A DNA stretch of 64,000 nt from Robertmurraya korlensis NBRC 107688 (GTDB lineage: Bacteria; Bacillota; Bacilli; Bacillales; Cytobacillaceae), in the NCBI RefSeq assembly GCF_001591645.1, contig NZ_BCVH01000001.1:310001-374000 (forward strand), in the 5' to 3' direction. The position numbers were made by a program, and so were the translations under genes. The number at the start of each line of letters is the position of its first letter. Positions within the stretch are counted from its first letter, which is position 1. The notes under the pieces were generated by a model. The model did not search any database. It worked only from the letters and a program-made list of their open reading frames with translations, and was not told the origin of the DNA. Positions 1 to 8,959 of the stretch are shown here, one piece after another.

Positions 1-33
1 AATCGGTATTAGTTGGTTTAACGGTCTTTAACG

Positions 34-66
34 GGAAGCGCACGTTATGTGCACTTCCTTTTCTTT
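34..66 (+). terminator. Intrinsic terminator of an upstream gene
   Basis: Inverted repeat 34-43 / 49-58 (ten positions, one mismatch, five-base loop) followed by a T-rich run. It probably ends a transcript whose gene lies left of the window. Confidence 0.6.
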
Positions 67-120
67 TTCGAAAAAAAGAAGTTCATGGTAGAATATGAGT
101 GGAAAGAATGAGGTGGTTTA

Positions 121-768
121 ATGGTAGACCTTATTGCCAAGACAGAAGAGTTTGTAAAACGGGAAATGTATGAAGATTCAACTGGTCATGATTGGTTTCA
201 TATTGATAGAGTACGTAATATAGCACTTCAAATTCATGAAAAGGAAAAGTCAGGAGATCCTTTGATTATTGAGCTAGCTGCTCTTCTTCATGATATTTCT
301 GACGAAAAATTACATACCTTGAAAGAAATTGGAGATGAAAAGCTTACTACTTTTTTGAACCTGTTACCTTTAAATGAAGTAAAGAAAAATCATATTAAAG
401 AAATAATCGAAACAATTTCATTTAAAGGTGGCAATAATCGAAACATTACATCGGTTGAAGCGGCCATTGTTCAAGATGCCGATCGGCTTGATGCCATAGG
501 AGCAATAGGCATTGCAAGAGCATTTGCCTATGGAGGGAAAAAGGGGCAGTCCATCTATGATCCTTCTATTTCTATCCGAACAAGTATGACAAACGAGGAG
601 TACCGGAAAGGCAAATCCTCCTCGATTAATCATTTTTATGAAAAGCTACTAAAGCTAAAGGAAACAATGAATACAAAATCGGGTACAGAAATAGCCGAAA
701 CCCGCCATGCTTTTATGGAGAGTTTCTTACATGAATTTTACAATGATTGGAATGGAAAACGTCAATGA
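121..768 (+). CDS. ypgQ: HD-domain phosphohydrolase, YpgQ-like
   Basis: This 215-residue cytosolic protein carries the HD superfamily metal-binding pattern: H23-D24 and H27 near the N-terminus, H57-D58 in an LLHDISDE motif, and a later DADRLDAIG motif. The family hydrolyses phosphoester or nucleotide triphosphate bonds, and B. subtilis YpgQ is a close match in size and motif spacing. The ATG has an AGGTGG-type SD about six bases upstream. The stop codon overlaps the start of the ABC-F gene (ATGA), so the two are probably translationally coupled. The physiological substrate cannot be read from the sequence. Confidence 0.85.
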   Translation: MVDLIAKTEEFVKREMYEDSTGHDWFHIDRVRNIALQIHEKEKSGDPLIIELAALLHDISDEKLHTLKEIGDEKLTTFLNLLPLNEVKKNHIKEIIETISFKGGNNRNITSVEAAIVQDADRLDAIGAIGIARAFAYGGKKGQSIYDPSISIRTSMTNEEYRKGKSSSINHFYEKLLKLKETMNTKSGTEIAETRHAFMESFLHEFYNDWNGKRQ

Positions 769-2642
769 TAAGTATAGATAATGTGACAAAAACATATGGA
801 GAAAAGGAATTATTTAATGAAGTTTCTTTTACAATCAGTCGGAAAGAAAGAGTCGGACTGATTGGGGTAAATGGGACAGGCAAATCCTCTTTATTAAAAA
901 TAGTAGCAGGTGTTGATTTCCCTGATTCAGGAGAAGTATCCGCCCCAAAGGATTACCGAATTGCTTATTCTGAGCAAAATCCAGAATTAAATCCAGAGTT
1001 AACCGTCCTTGAACAGGTTTTTGCGGGAGAGGCACCTGTACTAAAACTTTTAAAAGAATATGAAGAAACTCTTCTAGAGCTTAATAGAAAACCGGCTGAT
1101 AGTAAAATTCAGGAAAAACTTTTTGACTTACAAAAGAAAATGGATGCCTTAGATGGATGGGATGCTAGTACAAACGCCAAAACAATATTAAATAAGCTTG
1201 GAATTGAGGATTATGAAAAAAAGGTTGGTGAATTATCCGGTGGCCAGAAAAAGCGAGTCGCTCTTGCCCAGGTGTTAATTCAATCACCCGATTTGCTGAT
1301 ACTTGATGAACCTACCAATCACTTGGATTTCGAATCAGTAAAATGGCTTGAGGATTACTTAAGTCGTTATACTGGCGCATTATTGCTGGTGACGCATGAT
1401 CGTTATTTCTTAGACCGTGTGACAAACCGAATGTTTGAACTAGAGGGTGGCAAACTTTATAGCTACAAAGGAAACTATGCTGATTTTCTTGAAGCTAAGG
1501 CGATTCGTGAAGAAAATGAAGCAGCGACCTTGGAGAAACAAAAAAACTTATTCAGACGAGAGCTTGAATGGATTAGACGGGGCGCTAAGGCGCGAACGAC
1601 AAAGCAAAAGGCAAGAATTCAACGCTTTGAAAAGCTTGATGAGAATATAAGCTCTGTTAAAACTACGGAAAAGCTTGACTTATCGTTATCAGGTAGTCGT
1701 TTAGGGAAGCAAGTATTCGAACTAAAAGATGCAACAAAAACATATGAATCCACTGTAATCCTGCGGTCTTACGATTTACTAGTGAAACCTCATGATAGAA
1801 TTGGAATCATTGGGAAAAATGGTACAGGTAAATCAACCTTATTAAATGTTCTAGCTGGTAGAATCCCTCTTGATTCCGGGGAAAGAATCATTGGTCAAAC
1901 GGTAAAGGTTGCTTTTTACACACAAGAAAATGAAGACATGGACGTTTCAAAACGGATGATTGAATACATCAAAGAGACCGCTCAGGTGATCAATACGTCG
2001 GATGGGAAAACCATTTCAGCGACACAAATGCTTGAAAGATTTCTATTCCCTTCATACACTCATGGCACCCCAATCAGAAAGTTATCGGGTGGGGAAAGAC
2101 GTCGCTTGTATTTATTAAAGCTGCTAATGACAGAACCAAATGTATTGTTATTAGACGAACCAACGAATGATCTAGATACTCAAACCCTTACTGTGCTTGA
2201 GGACTATTTAGAAGAGTTTCCTGGAGTTGTTATTACGGTATCCCATGATCGCTATTTCTTAGATAAAGTGGCGGAACAGCTACTAGTCCTTGAAGGAAAT
2301 GGAGTCATTGATTCTTTTTATGGAAACTATAGTGAATTTCTAGAAAAACAAGTAGAAAAGCCAGTGGCCAGAGCAACTGTACCAGTAGAGAAACCTGTGG
2401 AAGAAGAAAAAGCAAAGAAGAAGCGTATGAGTTATAAGGAAAAGCTTGAATGGGAATCCATCGATTCTGATATTGAAAATGCTGAAAAAAGACTCGAGGA
2501 AATTGCTGACGAGATGGGTAAAACAGGAAGCGATTTTGAAAAGGCTCAAGCTTTAATGGAAGAGGAAAATGCCTTAAATGAAAAACTTGAGTATTTGATT
2601 GAGCGCTGGAGCTACTTATCAGAAATCGCAGAGAATAGTTAA
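765..2642 (+). CDS. yfmR: ABC-F ATPase, Uup/YfmR type
   Basis: A soluble protein with two ABC ATPase domains and no membrane segment, which is the ABC-F architecture. Each half has a Walker A (GVNGTGKS and GKNGTGKS), a signature (LSGGQ and LSGGE) and a Walker B LILDEPTNHLD or LLLDEPTNDLD. An arginine-rich inter-domain linker lies near residues 240-310, and the last ~70 residues form a charged coiled coil typical of Uup/YfmR. ABC-F proteins act in the ribosomal E site to relieve stalls or antibiotic blocks; the Uup-like tail favours a housekeeping role over resistance. I chose the ATG at 765 (overlapping the ypgQ stop) over an upstream TTG at 747 because family members begin close to the first ATPase strand. 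Confidence 0.85.
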   Translation: MISIDNVTKTYGEKELFNEVSFTISRKERVGLIGVNGTGKSSLLKIVAGVDFPDSGEVSAPKDYRIAYSEQNPELNPELTVLEQVFAGEAPVLKLLKEYEETLLELNRKPADSKIQEKLFDLQKKMDALDGWDASTNAKTILNKLGIEDYEKKVGELSGGQKKRVALAQVLIQSPDLLILDEPTNHLDFESVKWLEDYLSRYTGALLLVTHDRYFLDRVTNRMFELEGGKLYSYKGNYADFLEAKAIREENEAATLEKQKNLFRRELEWIRRGAKARTTKQKARIQRFEKLDENISSVKTTEKLDLSLSGSRLGKQVFELKDATKTYESTVILRSYDLLVKPHDRIGIIGKNGTGKSTLLNVLAGRIPLDSGERIIGQTVKVAFYTQENEDMDVSKRMIEYIKETAQVINTSDGKTISATQMLERFLFPSYTHGTPIRKLSGGERRRLYLLKLLMTEPNVLLLDEPTNDLDTQTLTVLEDYLEEFPGVVITVSHDRYFLDKVAEQLLVLEGNGVIDSFYGNYSEFLEKQVEKPVARATVPVEKPVEEEKAKKKRMSYKEKLEWESIDSDIENAEKRLEEIADEMGKTGSDFEKAQALMEEENALNEKLEYLIERWSYLSEIAENS

Positions 2643-2672
2643 TTTTTAACAACAAGGGAAGGATGAAGAGAC

Positions 2673-3797
2673 TTGAAAATACGATCCATTGAACCTACTC
2701 CTAGTCCAAACACGATGAAGGTTATATTAAATGAAGAGCTACCAATGGGAAAAAGTACAAACTATAAAAAAGAGACGAGTGGTGATGCACCAAAGGTTAT
2801 TCAAGATATTTTAACCATTGAAGGGGTAAAAGGCGTCTATCATGTAGCAGATTTTCTAGCTGTTGAAAGAAATGCGAAGTACGACTGGAAAGAAATCCTA
2901 CCCAAGGTTAGGTTAGCCTTTGGTGAAGAAGCGGAATTAGTGGAGAAAGAAGATACGATTAATGAGCATTATGGGGAAATACAGGTGCTTGTTCAGATGT
3001 ATAAGGGGATCCCGATGCAAATTAAGCTGACGGATGGAACGGAAGAAAGACGATTCGGATTACCTGAACAGTATAAAGAAGCTGTATCAAAGGCACAGGA
3101 TCCAGAGGATAATGTGGTAATGGTTAGGCGATGGAAAGAGTTTGGCGTTCGTTACGGAGACTTTGATCAAATCGGCCAGGAAGTGTTAGAAGAATTAATG
3201 GCTGCTTATACAACAGAACGACTAGAAGAACTCGTTCAAGATGCGAAGAACAAAGAAACAACCAAGGTGGTTAAACCTCCAAAACAAAAGCTCGATGTTG
3301 AATCATTAAACGATCCTGACTGGAGAAAAAGATATCAGCTCCTTGAGCAAATGGACGATCCAGAGGTGGAAGATCTCCCCGTATTAGAAAAAGCGTTGAA
3401 GGATGAAAAGGCATCGATTAGAAGGTTAGCTACTGTTTACCTAGGAATGATTGAAGACAAGAAAGTATTACCTCTCCTCTATAAGGCACTAAAGGATAAA
3501 ACAGTAACGGTAAGACGTACAGCTGGAGATTGCTTATCTGATTTAGGCTTTGAAGAGGCAATGGAAGAAATGATGAACGCTCTAAGTGATGATAGTAAGC
3601 TAGTGCGTTGGAGAGCGGCCATGTTCTTATATGAATTGGGGGATGACCGTGCACTTCCGGCCTTAAAGGCAGCAGAAGACGATCCTGAGTTTGAAGTGAG
3701 TTTACAAATTAAACTGGCAATTGAAAGAATTGAACTAGGTGAGGATGCAAAAGGGTCGGTCTGGAAGCAGATGACGGAAGCTAGAAAACAAAACTAA
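2673..3797 (+). CDS. ypgR: NifU-N/virulence-factor/HEAT-repeat protein, YpgR-like
   Basis: A 374-residue soluble protein. The N-terminal ~90 residues resemble the Nfu/NifU N-terminal scaffold fold (start KIRSIEPTPSPNTMK), followed by a conserved virulence factor C-type region, then alpha-helical HEAT repeats from about residue 215 to 345. This is the domain order of B. subtilis YpgR and staphylococcal CvfC. The start is TTG at 2673 with a GGAAGG SD eight to ten bases upstream. The role in Bacillus is not established; the Nfu-like part suggests a link to Fe-S or redox biology but lacks an obvious CxxC cluster ligand, so that is only inference. It lies 30 bases after the ABC-F gene, probably in the same operon. 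Confidence 0.8.
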   Translation: MKIRSIEPTPSPNTMKVILNEELPMGKSTNYKKETSGDAPKVIQDILTIEGVKGVYHVADFLAVERNAKYDWKEILPKVRLAFGEEAELVEKEDTINEHYGEIQVLVQMYKGIPMQIKLTDGTEERRFGLPEQYKEAVSKAQDPEDNVVMVRRWKEFGVRYGDFDQIGQEVLEELMAAYTTERLEELVQDAKNKETTKVVKPPKQKLDVESLNDPDWRKRYQLLEQMDDPEVEDLPVLEKALKDEKASIRRLATVYLGMIEDKKVLPLLYKALKDKTVTVRRTAGDCLSDLGFEEAMEEMMNALSDDSKLVRWRAAMFLYELGDDRALPALKAAEDDPEFEVSLQIKLAIERIELGEDAKGSVWKQMTEARKQN

Positions 3798-3865
3798 GAA
3801 AATTGCATCATTTGAAGCAAATATAGTATGCTAACAATGGATATAGTTAGTAGGAGGGATTTTTT

Positions 3866-4300
3866 ATGTCAATGGCATATGAGGAATATATGAAACAAAT
3901 GGTAAAGCCGATGCGTGAAGAACTGGTTCGTGCGGGCTTTGAAGAGTTACAAACAGAGGATGAAGTAGAAAGTTTTATGGAGCAAAATGAAGATACTGCG
4001 TTAATATTTGTTAACTCAGTATGTGGTTGCGCAGCAGGCTTAGCACGACCAGCAGCAACACAAGCAGTTGTTAGAACAGAGAATAAACCTGCCAAGCTTG
4101 TAACGGTTTTTGCTGGTCAAGATAAGGAAGCGACGGCTAAAATGCGTGAGTATTTTGAAGGATTCCCACCATCATCTCCTTCGATGGCACTTGTAAAAGG
4201 AAAAGAAGTGATTCACTTTATCCATCGTCACGAAATTGAAGGCAACACAATGGAAGAAATCATGGATAATCTTCAATCTGCATTTGAACAAAATTGTTAA
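3866..4300 (+). CDS. brxA: Bacilliredoxin BrxA (YphP)
   Basis: A 144-residue thioredoxin-like protein with the diagnostic CGC active site at residues 53-55 (NSVCGCAAG), the bacilliredoxin signature. Bacilliredoxins remove bacillithiol from mixed disulfides on proteins after oxidative stress. The length matches B. subtilis YphP/BrxA and the paralogue YqiW/BrxB; the neighbouring ypiP and ypjP homologues favour BrxA. The GGAGGG SD lies before the ATG. It ends in a strong terminator, so it is probably the end of the upstream transcript or its own unit. Confidence 0.9.
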   Translation: MSMAYEEYMKQMVKPMREELVRAGFEELQTEDEVESFMEQNEDTALIFVNSVCGCAAGLARPAATQAVVRTENKPAKLVTVFAGQDKEATAKMREYFEGFPPSSPSMALVKGKEVIHFIHRHEIEGNTMEEIMDNLQSAFEQNC

Positions 4301-4302
4301 GG

Positions 4303-4335
4303 AAAAAGGGATGTCAGCTGACATTCCTTTTTTTC
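4303..4335 (+). terminator. Intrinsic terminator after brxA
   Basis: Near-perfect stem of about 14 bp (one G:T pair) closing on a two-base GC loop, ending in a seven-T run just before ypiP. Confidence 0.8.
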
Positions 4336-4354
4336 TGAAAGGAAAGAATTTTAT

Positions 4355-5128
4355 ATGTTTGTCACAACAGCAGGACGAACCAATCCAAACATGATTGAAG
4401 CAGCAAAGCAGGTAGCATCTGACCTCGACTGTCTTTATCAGGAACGCAGGAAAAAATCAATTCAGACTCTACAATCCTGGTTAAAGGATGACTGCATTGT
4501 TGTTGGAAAAGAGAGACTAGAGTTGTTTTTAATGGAGAGTGAGGAGCCGTTTTTCTTTCATCCGAATTCCTCTATGTTCAGAATTAAAAGGCTGCTAAAA
4601 AATGAACATGACCCATTTATTGATGCAACGGGTCTAGGAAAGGGAATGAGTCTACTTGATTGCACATTAGGACTTGCATCCGATAGCATTGTTGCAAGCT
4701 TTGTCGTTGGACCGACTGGAAAAGTAGTCGGAACGGAAGAAAATAAATATTTAGCTTATCTTGTCAGTCGCGGATTAAAGGGCTGGGAGTCCGGTTTGGC
4801 AGGGATGGATGATGCTATGCGGGCCATTTCGGTACAACACACAACAGCACTTACGTATTTAAAGAATATTCCAAGCAACGAGTTTGATTGCGTTTATATT
4901 GATCCAATGTTTGAGGAAACGATATTAGAATCGGACGGGATTCGTGCATTAGCTGAGCTAGCCGTATATAAAGAAGTGAGTGAAGAGTTCATCTCGGAAG
5001 CAAAGAGAGTCGCGAGGAAACGACTCGTACTTAAGGATCATTTTCGTAGCAATCGTTTCGAGCAGTTTGGATTCTCAGTAATAAAAAGACCCTCTGCAAA
5101 ATTCCATTTCGGTATTATTACAAAATGA
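4355..5128 (+). CDS. ypiP: Class I SAM-dependent methyltransferase, YpiP-like
   Basis: A 257-residue protein with a Rossmann-type SAM-binding motif (LLDCTLGLASDS) near residue 107, an acidic residue after the next strand (GTEENKY), and a DPMFEET catalytic-loop-like motif. It resembles B. subtilis YpiP. Proline- and acid-containing loops of this kind occur in RNA or protein N-methyltransferases, but the substrate is unknown. The upstream SD (AAAGGAAAG) falls inside the tail of the brxA terminator region, so expression depends on read-through or on a promoter inside brxA. Confidence 0.75.
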   Translation: MFVTTAGRTNPNMIEAAKQVASDLDCLYQERRKKSIQTLQSWLKDDCIVVGKERLELFLMESEEPFFFHPNSSMFRIKRLLKNEHDPFIDATGLGKGMSLLDCTLGLASDSIVASFVVGPTGKVVGTEENKYLAYLVSRGLKGWESGLAGMDDAMRAISVQHTTALTYLKNIPSNEFDCVYIDPMFEETILESDGIRALAELAVYKEVSEEFISEAKRVARKRLVLKDHFRSNRFEQFGFSVIKRPSAKFHFGIITK

Positions 5129-5237
5129 TTATATTTGTAATTTATTCTCCCACTTTCTACTGTAAAAAGAGTATAATGTGAGAAAGAGTCATTATTTTCA
5201 AAACACTCTGAGACGCTGTTAGAAAGGATTGGATATC

Positions 5238-5828
5238 ATGCCAAAATGGTTGCAAAAATCCTTCGTTGTGTTGGTTACAATTTTAACATTTGGTTTGGTA
5301 ACACCTTCCCAAACCTTTCTATATAATCAAGCTACAGCAGACAAACCAACACGTGAAGACGCGGTTAAAGCCGAAACAACATATACTCAAATCGAAGAAA
5401 TCAGTGAAGAAGAGCCCGACAGTAGTGGCCAGATCATACAAAGCTGGTTAAGTGAAGCAGAAGAATTATCCTACATAAAATTTGGAAGCAGAATCAAACC
5501 TGTTATAGAAGACGAATTCAAGCAGGTCATCCTCCCAAATATTCATAAAGCCATTGAAGAAGTAGCCGAACAGTACCCGGAAGAAAAACTAGCATACCTA
5601 GAATTAAGTGAAGTCCCAACAGGAGGCAACGCTGAAAAAATTTTTCACCTGTATAGCAAAGAAAGCAACAAAGACATTATCCGCTTCCACGTAAGAAAGG
5701 ACCATCCACCCCAAAGTGGATACTGGTTTAACTTTCACTACCACACAAGCGATGACAACTTTGAGGCCCATCATGACCTCGGCTCTATTTATTGGGACAC
5801 AAACACCCCACCTAAGTGGATGAGTTGA
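5238..5828 (+). CDS. ypjP: YpjP family exported or membrane-anchored protein
   Basis: 196 residues starting MPKWLQKSFVVLVTILTFGLV, a signal peptide or single anchor, followed by a hydrophilic extracytoplasmic domain rich in acidic residues and ending in an aromatic, histidine-rich segment (residues ~160-196). The sequence and its place next to ypiP and thyA match YpjP, whose function is unknown. I chose the ATG at 5238 because AAAGGA lies nine bases upstream; the TTG at 5229 directly abuts that SD. Confidence 0.75.
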   Translation: MPKWLQKSFVVLVTILTFGLVTPSQTFLYNQATADKPTREDAVKAETTYTQIEEISEEEPDSSGQIIQSWLSEAEELSYIKFGSRIKPVIEDEFKQVILPNIHKAIEEVAEQYPEEKLAYLELSEVPTGGNAEKIFHLYSKESNKDIIRFHVRKDHPPQSGYWFNFHYHTSDDNFEAHHDLGSIYWDTNTPPKWMS

Positions 5829-5836
5829 TGATAAGG

Positions 5837-5870
5837 AACCCCCCTTTGACTGATGTTGGAGGGGGTTTTT
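5837..5870 (+). terminator. Terminator after ypjP
   Basis: A GC-rich stem (AACCCCC with GGGGGTT) separated by about 17 bases and followed by TTTTT. Confidence 0.75.
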
Positions 5871-5912
5871 GATGTTTTGTTGGGTCAGTTTAGTTTAGCT
5901 TAGCTTCCTAGG

Positions 5913-6224
5913 AACCCAGGATTTAGTAGGTTGAGGGCACCAAAAAGGAATTTAGTGCCCTGGAAATCCAGTATATAGTAGAATGAGGGAGCCGAAATAG
6001 AATTTGATGCCCTGGGAATCCAGAATTTAGTAGGTTGAGGGCACCAAAAAGGAATTTAGTGCCCTAGAAATCCAGTATTTAGTAGAATGAGGGAGCCAAA
6101 ATAGAATTTGATGCCCTGGGAATCCAGAATTTAGTAGGTTGAGGGCACCAAAAAAGAATCTAGTGCCCTGGAAATCCAGTATTTAGTAGAATGGGGGAAC
6201 AAAGATAGAATATTGTAGACTACT
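5913..6224. repeat. Six 52-bp tandem units in a 104-bp A/B higher-order array
   Basis: Six contiguous 52-bp units start at 5913, 5965, 6017, 6069, 6121 and 6173. They alternate between type A (5913, 6017, 6121) and type B (5965, 6069, 6173), so the true period is 104 bp. All share an ATCCAG...TTTAGTAG head and a GCCCT tail. Each A unit contains a perfect seven-base inverted repeat (AGGGCAC...GTGCCCT) around a 14-base loop; in B units the stem is broken. The last B unit is degenerate and runs into the final codons of the reverse-strand nuclease gene. There are no unique spacers, so this is not a CRISPR array. Confidence 0.9.
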
Positions 6225-7512
6225 TATAGTATTTTGATCTACCATTCCCAACGGATTGGAAATAATTATTCAAAAGACTCCGTGTTACCTTTAATGAGGG
6301 AATAATTTCACACCAAATGTAAATCTCTTTCGTTGTGATCTTTTTAGTAGGGAACAGAAGTCTATATGCTTCAACAGTACGAACAAAAGCATTTACGATA
6401 AATTCTGAATTTCCGCAGTATTGGCAATGTAGAATCGATTCCCCCCATTCAACAAAAAACTCACCACACCCCCTACATTTAATCCCTTTTCTCAATGATT
6501 CATAACTGTAACTAGGTACTCTCAAGAATGGAGTAGAAGTCACATGATCATCGCACAATTGTTTTGCTAGTTTCGTATGCTGGGTAGTAAGAACTCCTCT
6601 TTTAGATTCGATTGTACTTTGAAGTTGCTGAAGTTGAGTGGGGAAGATAGCGGGTAAATCGATAGGTGCTTGATATAGGGTGAAGGTCGGGTGTACAAAA
6701 ACAACTTTTGATTCAATTGGGACAGAAAAGCGGTGGGTATGAAGGTATTTACGGAGTAAGGTCTCGCTTCTGTCCAATTGCAGGATGGGGTTATTAACCT
6801 CTTTTCGACTAGACAATAAATACCACTTGTGGGACTGAATAAAAAAATTATCTTCAAAGTTTTTGACTTCGAACATACATATCATATCTTTACAAATAAG
6901 TAAGCTATCGATTTGAAAAAGGTTGTTGGTTACCTCGAGTGTTATATCATTTACGATTAAACAGTTATCCCCTACATTTTTGGTTAATTCATCAAACTTT
7001 AGTTCTCCTTCATATCCTTTCTCTAGATTCAGATGGTACATTCTTTCTTTTTCAGAGAACACCATGCGATGTTTCAAACACCTAAATACCTGCAACTCCA
7101 TAGAAATCCCGCGCTCTTTGACTATCAAAACAACACATCCTCTCCTCAAAAACAACAAATGTGAATAACAGCGACAATCACTTGATCCAAACTTCTTCAT
7201 AGGATAAGTGGCCAAATACCTCAATTTTAAACACTCAGCCAATTCACACTCACCTACTTTGTCATCAAAACTCTTAACCTCTGTAATCGTTCCATACGGA
7301 CGCAAGTAGTCAAAATGCCACCGAAACACTGTGTCCACCTTTAAATGACGATTCACCCGTGCAAGAATATTTTTCTTAGCACTTCCGATATAAATATAAC
7401 GTCCCTTTAAAAAGTGATATGTTCCAAGTTTGCCGATAGCGAGGGTTCTGTCTTCTTCCATAAAAAAGAACACCGCATATCTCGTATGACCTGGGTCTAC
7501 AAATAACTCCAA
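6220..7512 (-). CDS. GIY-YIG (DUF123-like) / NERD nuclease-domain fusion frame
   Basis: One open frame of about 430 codons contains two modules. Residues ~1-125 resemble the DUF123/GIY-YIG-like nuclease family (KGRYIYIGSAKK strand, then GSSDCRCYSHLLF at its usual C-terminus). Residues from 129 resemble a Bacillus NERD protein: start-like IVKERGISMELQVFR, NERD core with FQIDSLL and MFEVKNF, and a C-terminal zinc ribbon (CRGCGEF, CQYCGN). I chose the TTG start at 7512, eight bases after AAGGAGG; the longer frame to 7614 would run into thyA. At the module junction lies a second SD and start (7126-7146), and loss of one T from a T5 run (7148-7152) would create a stop there. It may therefore be two genes fused by a one-base indel, or a sequencing error. 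Cellular role unknown. Confidence 0.7.
   Translation of the reverse strand: MELFVDPGHTRYAVFFFMEEDRTLAIGKLGTYHFLKGRYIYIGSAKKNILARVNRHLKVDTVFRWHFDYLRPYGTITEVKSFDDKVGECELAECLKLRYLATYPMKKFGSSDCRCYSHLLFLRRGCVVLIVKERGISMELQVFRCLKHRMVFSEKERMYHLNLEKGYEGELKFDELTKNVGDNCLIVNDITLEVTNNLFQIDSLLICKDMICMFEVKNFEDNFFIQSHKWYLLSSRKEVNNPILQLDRSETLLRKYLHTHRFSVPIESKVVFVHPTFTLYQAPIDLPAIFPTQLQQLQSTIESKRGVLTTQHTKLAKQLCDDHVTSTPFLRVPSYSYESLRKGIKCRGCGEFFVEWGESILHCQYCGNSEFIVNAFVRTVEAYRLLFPTKKITTKEIYIWCEIIPSLKVTRSLLNNYFQSVGNGRSKYYK
7126..7146 (-). promoter_or_regulatory. Internal SD and TTG start of the NERD module
   Basis: AGGAGAGGA (7146-7138) lies nine bases before an in-frame TTG at 7128, exactly where stand-alone NERD proteins of Bacillus normally begin. 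Starting here would yield a 302-residue NERD plus zinc-ribbon protein (6220-7128). Confidence 0.65.
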
Positions 7513-7605
7513 AAACTTCGCCTCCTTCCATTGACCTGACATCGAAATAATTATAACCTTGTAGAAGATTAGTATTTCGTAAAATTTGTGACAGTAGGTG
7601 GAAGA

Positions 7606-8400
7606 ATGAAACAATATTTAGAGCTATGTAAGCATGTGTTAGAAAATGGGGTAAAAAAACAAGATCGTACGGGGACAGGCACCATTAGTACATTTGGTTA
7701 TCAAATGCGTTTTGATTTACAAGAAGGGTTTCCTCTTGTTACAACCAAAAAACTACATTTGAAATCAATCCTTCACGAATTGCTTTGGTTCCTTCAAGGG
7801 GATACGAATATAAAGTACCTTCAAGATAACGGCGTTCGTATTTGGAATGAATGGGCGGATGAAGAGGGGAATTTAGGTCCTGTGTACGGACACCAGTGGA
7901 GATCATGGACGACTTCCACAGGGGAAACGGTGGATCAAATTACTGAACTTGTAAATCAAATAAAAACCAATCCCGATTCTAGACGTTTGATCGTAAATGC
8001 ATGGAATGTTGGAGATATTGAGAAAATGGCACTTCCGCCTTGTCACTGTCTTTTTCAATTTCATGTGGCAGACGGAAAGCTCAGTTGTCAGCTTTATCAA
8101 CGCTCGGCGGATGTGTTTTTAGGGGTTCCATTTAATATCGCTTCTTATGCACTTTTAACGTTGATGGTGGCACAGGTATGTGATCTTGAACCAGGTGAAT
8201 TTATTCATACCTTTGGGGATGCACATATTTACTTAAATCATGTGGAGCAAGTCGAGTTGCAGCTCACAAGACAGCCACATCCATTACCTACTTTAAAAAT
8301 AAATCCAGAGAAAAAAGATTTGTTTGGATTTACGTATGAGGATTTTGAGTTGGTTGGTTACGAAGCCCATCCCCATATTAAAGGGGTTGTAAGTGTATGA
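7606..8400 (+). CDS. thyA: Thymidylate synthase ThyA
   Basis: 264 residues, the classical ThyA length. It methylates dUMP to dTMP using 5,10-methylenetetrahydrofolate, producing dihydrofolate. The catalytic cysteine is C146 in PPCHCLFQF; the [18 protein letters not shown] motif binds dUMP and phosphate, and GDAHIYLNH follows. The start ATG at 7606 follows AGGTGG; the GTG at 7588 would add six non-family residues. It overlaps dfrA by ATGA, coupling synthesis of the enzyme that makes dihydrofolate to the one that recycles it. The family corresponds to B. subtilis ThyB rather than the phage-type ThyA. Confidence 0.97.
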   Translation: MKQYLELCKHVLENGVKKQDRTGTGTISTFGYQMRFDLQEGFPLVTTKKLHLKSILHELLWFLQGDTNIKYLQDNGVRIWNEWADEEGNLGPVYGHQWRSWTTSTGETVDQITELVNQIKTNPDSRRLIVNAWNVGDIEKMALPPCHCLFQFHVADGKLSCQLYQRSADVFLGVPFNIASYALLTLMVAQVCDLEPGEFIHTFGDAHIYLNHVEQVELQLTRQPHPLPTLKINPEKKDLFGFTYEDFELVGYEAHPHIKGVVSV

Positions 8401-8876
8401 TTTCTCTTCTTTGGGCAATGGACCAGAATCGAGCAATAGGTCTCAATAACCAACTTCCTTGGCATCTTCCTGAAGATTTGAAGTATTTTAAAAGAGTGAC
8501 AATGGGTAAGCCCATTGCAATGGGCCGGAAAACATATGACTCAATTGGAAGGCCACTTCCTGGGAGAGAGAATATTGTTATTACACGTAGCCAAGGAGCA
8601 ACCATTGAAGGATGTACGGTTATTCATGACGTAAAAGATTTGTTAAAGCGTGAGGATGAAGAGCTTTTTGTCATTGGAGGCGCTGAAATTTTTAAAGAGA
8701 TTATGCCATTTGCAGATCGCCTATATATTACTGAGATTCGTGAAGTGTTCGAGGCGGATACGTTTTTCCCTGAAATCAATATGGACAATTGGGAGTTAAT
8801 CGAATCCACTCCAGGAATCAAAGATGAAAAGAATCCATATAACTATGAATTTTTTGTGTACCAACGTAAGCGGTGA
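8397..8876 (+). CDS. dfrA: Dihydrofolate reductase
   Basis: 159 residues with the DHFR landmarks: [31 protein letters not shown] (shown in part; catalytic acidic residue in LPEDL), [16 protein letters not shown] and VIGGAEIF. It reduces dihydrofolate to tetrahydrofolate with NADPH, closing the cycle opened by ThyA. The ATG overlaps the thyA stop. Its own stop codon lies inside the terminator hairpin that follows. Confidence 0.97.
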   Translation: MISLLWAMDQNRAIGLNNQLPWHLPEDLKYFKRVTMGKPIAMGRKTYDSIGRPLPGRENIVITRSQGATIEGCTVIHDVKDLLKREDEELFVIGGAEIFKEIMPFADRLYITEIREVFEADTFFPEINMDNWELIESTPGIKDEKNPYNYEFFVYQRKR

Positions 8877-8896
8877 GTGATCACTGCTTATTTTTT
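8868..8896 (+). terminator. Terminator of thyA-dfrA
   Basis: Nine-base stem (8868-8876 with 8881-8889, one G:T pair, four-base loop) followed by ATTTTTT; it includes the dfrA stop codon. Confidence 0.75.
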
Positions 8897-8959
8897 ATAG
8901 GTAAAATGAATACAATCCAGTATAATTAGGTTTGGTTATTACTATGGAGGGTGAACAGG

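Noticed and set aside
5913-6224. Repeat array as a CRISPR locus
   Set aside because: Units are contiguous with no unique spacers and no cas genes are nearby.
6567-6857. Reverse-strand 96-codon frame inside the NERD gene
   Set aside because: Shadow frame with no SD and no domain; the NERD frame carries all recognisable motifs.
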